Shown here piece after piece: positions 62,894 through 64,000 of a stretch of DNA of 64,000 bases. Origin of the DNA: Thermotogota bacterium (GTDB lineage: Bacteria > Thermotogota > Thermotogae > Petrotogales > Petrotogaceae); the NCBI GenBank assembly GCA_029780115.1, contig JAKOZG010000001.1, positions 1 to 64,000 of the forward strand, in the 5' to 3' direction. The notes below the pieces were generated by a model. It was given only the letters and a program-made list of their open reading frames with translations, did not search any database and had not been told where the DNA came from. A program made the position numbers and the translations under genes. Numbering within the stretch: position 1 is the first letter of the stretch; the number at the start of each line of letters is the position of its first letter.

Positions 62894-64000
62894 AGAAACG
62901 TCTTTATCGTTGATACCACTTTAAGAGATGGAGAACAAACTGCCGGGGTTGTATTTGCCAATGAAGAAAAGGTTCAGATCGCAAAAATGTTATCTGAATT
63001 AGGAGTATACCAAATAGAAGCTGGGATACCAACAATGGGTGGGGATGAGAAAGAAGCTATCAAAAAGATATGTAAGTTAGATCTTGGAGTAAGTATTATG
63101 GGATGGAATAGAGCGGTTATAAGTGATATTGATGAATCTATTGATTGTGGAGTTGATGCTGTTGCTATTTCTATATCTACTTCTGACATTCATATAAAAC
63201 ATAAATTAAGAAAAGATAGAGATTGGGTTTTGAAAAGTATGGTAAACGCAACAAAATATGCAAAAAAGCGTGGGTTATATGTTTCTGTTAACGCCGAAGA
63301 TGCATCAAGAAGCGATATGGATTTTCTTCTAAAGTTTGCTAAAGAAGCAAAAGAAACTGGTGCTGATAGGCTAAGGTATTGTGATACTGTAGGAATGGAA
63401 GATCCTTTTTCAATACATGATAGAATAAAAACAATTATAAAAGAAGTTGGCATAGACGTTGAAACTCATACACATGATGATTTTGGTATGGCTACCGCAA
63501 ATACCTTGGCCGGTATTAGAGCTGGTGCGAGGTATGCCGGTGTAACTGTGAATGGTTTAGGGGAAAGAGCAGGTAATGCTGCATTAGAAGAAGTTGTAAT
63601 GGCATTAAAATATATATATAAACTGGATTTGGGTATAAAAACCGAAATGCTTAGAGAAATTTGTGAATATGTTGCTGCTGCATCTAGCAGACCTCTTCCT
63701 TTATCAAAAGCAATTGTGGGTCACAATGTATTTACTCATGAATCAGGAATACATACTGATGGAGTTTTAAAAGATTCTAATACATATGAATCTTTTAGTC
63801 CCGAAGAAGTTGGGTTACAAAGGCAGATTTTGATTGGTAAACATTCTGGAAAACATGCAATCATAGCCAAGTTTAGGGAATATGGTATAGATCTAACTTC
63901 CGAAGAAGGAGAAGAACTATTAGAAAAAGTTCGAGCTCTTTCGGTACAATTGAAAAGATCGTTGTTTGATAAAGAATTGATGTATTTATATAACGAAATG
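62891..64000 (+). CDS. Homocitrate synthase / Re-citrate synthase-like DRE-TIM enzyme (3' truncated by window)
   Basis: The first 370 residues of an acetyl-CoA-condensing enzyme of the LeuA/NifV superfamily, still open at the right edge. It has [21 protein letters not shown], the metal-binding ETHTHDDFGMATANT, NGLGERAGNAALEEV and NVFTHESGIHTDGVLKD. The sequence is closer to NifV-type homocitrate synthases than to LeuA or CimA in this window (no LeuA-dimer domain seen yet). In several anaerobes such proteins are Re-type citrate synthases that feed 2-oxoglutarate and glutamate. Its place after the arginine operon fits glutamate supply; alternatives are homocitrate for lysine synthesis. Own promoter and a structured translation start are present. 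Confidence 0.82.
   Translation, partial: MRNVFIVDTTLRDGEQTAGVVFANEEKVQIAKMLSELGVYQIEAGIPTMGGDEKEAIKKICKLDLGVSIMGWNRAVISDIDESIDCGVDAVAISISTSDIHIKHKLRKDRDWVLKSMVNATKYAKKRGLYVSVNAEDASRSDMDFLLKFAKEAKETGADRLRYCDTVGMEDPFSIHDRIKTIIKEVGIDVETHTHDDFGMATANTLAGIRAGARYAGVTVNGLGERAGNAALEEVVMALKYIYKLDLGIKTEMLREICEYVAAASSRPLPLSKAIVGHNVFTHESGIHTDGVLKDSNTYESFSPEEVGLQRQILIGKHSGKHAIIAKFREYGIDLTSEEGEELLEKVRALSVQLKRSLFDKELMYLYNEM

Overview
The window looks like a chromosome segment of an AT-rich, anaerobic, sugar-fermenting thermophile, most likely a Petrotoga-type member of the Thermotogota. The clues are the low GC content, frequent TTG and GTG starts behind strong purine-rich Shine-Dalgarno (SD) sites, four oligopeptide/oligosaccharide-type ABC systems (one only as a 3' end), a three-subunit transhydrogenase and an EtfBA-linked flavin dehydrogenase. 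This is inference from gene content; no rRNA lies in the window. I saw no insertion sequence, prophage or CRISPR array.

Layout. 1-7.2 kb: the 3' end of a permease gene, a lone PHP-family hydrolase, then a sugar ABC operon (binding protein and two permeases, no ATPase) with a phosphohexomutase. 7.7-10.9 kb: etfB-etfA-glcD, tightly overlapped and with codon use unlike its neighbours; a candidate electron-bifurcating lactate (2-hydroxyacid) dehydrogenase. 10.9-16.3 kb: a complete Opp/Dpp-type ABC system. 16.5-26.9 kb: a second Opp-type importer without ATPases, followed by a LysA-family decarboxylase, a decayed NlpC/P60 endopeptidase, a dipeptide epimerase, a GH84 glycosidase, a serine hydrolase and AnmK. 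Together these read as a cell-wall muropeptide salvage route. 27.1-31.2 kb: an unknown gene, tRNA-Val(GAC) and pntAA-AB-B. 31.4-38.1 kb: a third Opp-type system whose OppC-like and OppF-like proteins carry large extra segments.

38.2-39.5 kb (minus strand): an ECF sigma factor, a 59-residue protein translationally coupled to it, and an RseC-like membrane protein. 39.7-41.6 kb: glutamate dehydrogenase and a small membrane protein. 41.6-53.7 kb (minus strand): a ten-gene branched-chain amino acid operon, ilvD-ilvB-ilvN-ilvC-leuA-leuC-leuD-leuB-cimA-aminotransferase. CimA supplies 2-oxobutanoate from pyruvate, and LeuBCD probably work on both citramalate and isopropylmalate. 54.1-55.0 kb (minus strand): pheA. 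55.1-62.7 kb: argJBDGHC behind a long structured leader. From 62.9 kb: a truncated homocitrate/Re-citrate synthase-like gene with its own promoter.

The strongest unusual element is the argJBDGHC leader (55130-55395). It has a consensus promoter, an SD site folded into a hairpin, and a 47-codon leader reading frame with a cluster of Arg codons that are rare here (AGG AGG CGC ... CGG). The same GC-rich stretch can fold into a nested hairpin with a possible pseudoknot. Alternatively it can pair with the left arm of a 12-bp intrinsic terminator. This is a mutually exclusive antiterminator/terminator design in front of arginine biosynthesis. It could be a leader-peptide attenuator, a ligand-sensing RNA, or both. 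Two other genes (27118 and 62891) have a hairpin placed exactly between the SD site and the start codon.

All functions are read from sequence motifs and gene context. No database search or folding program was run, so RNA structures are hand-paired.
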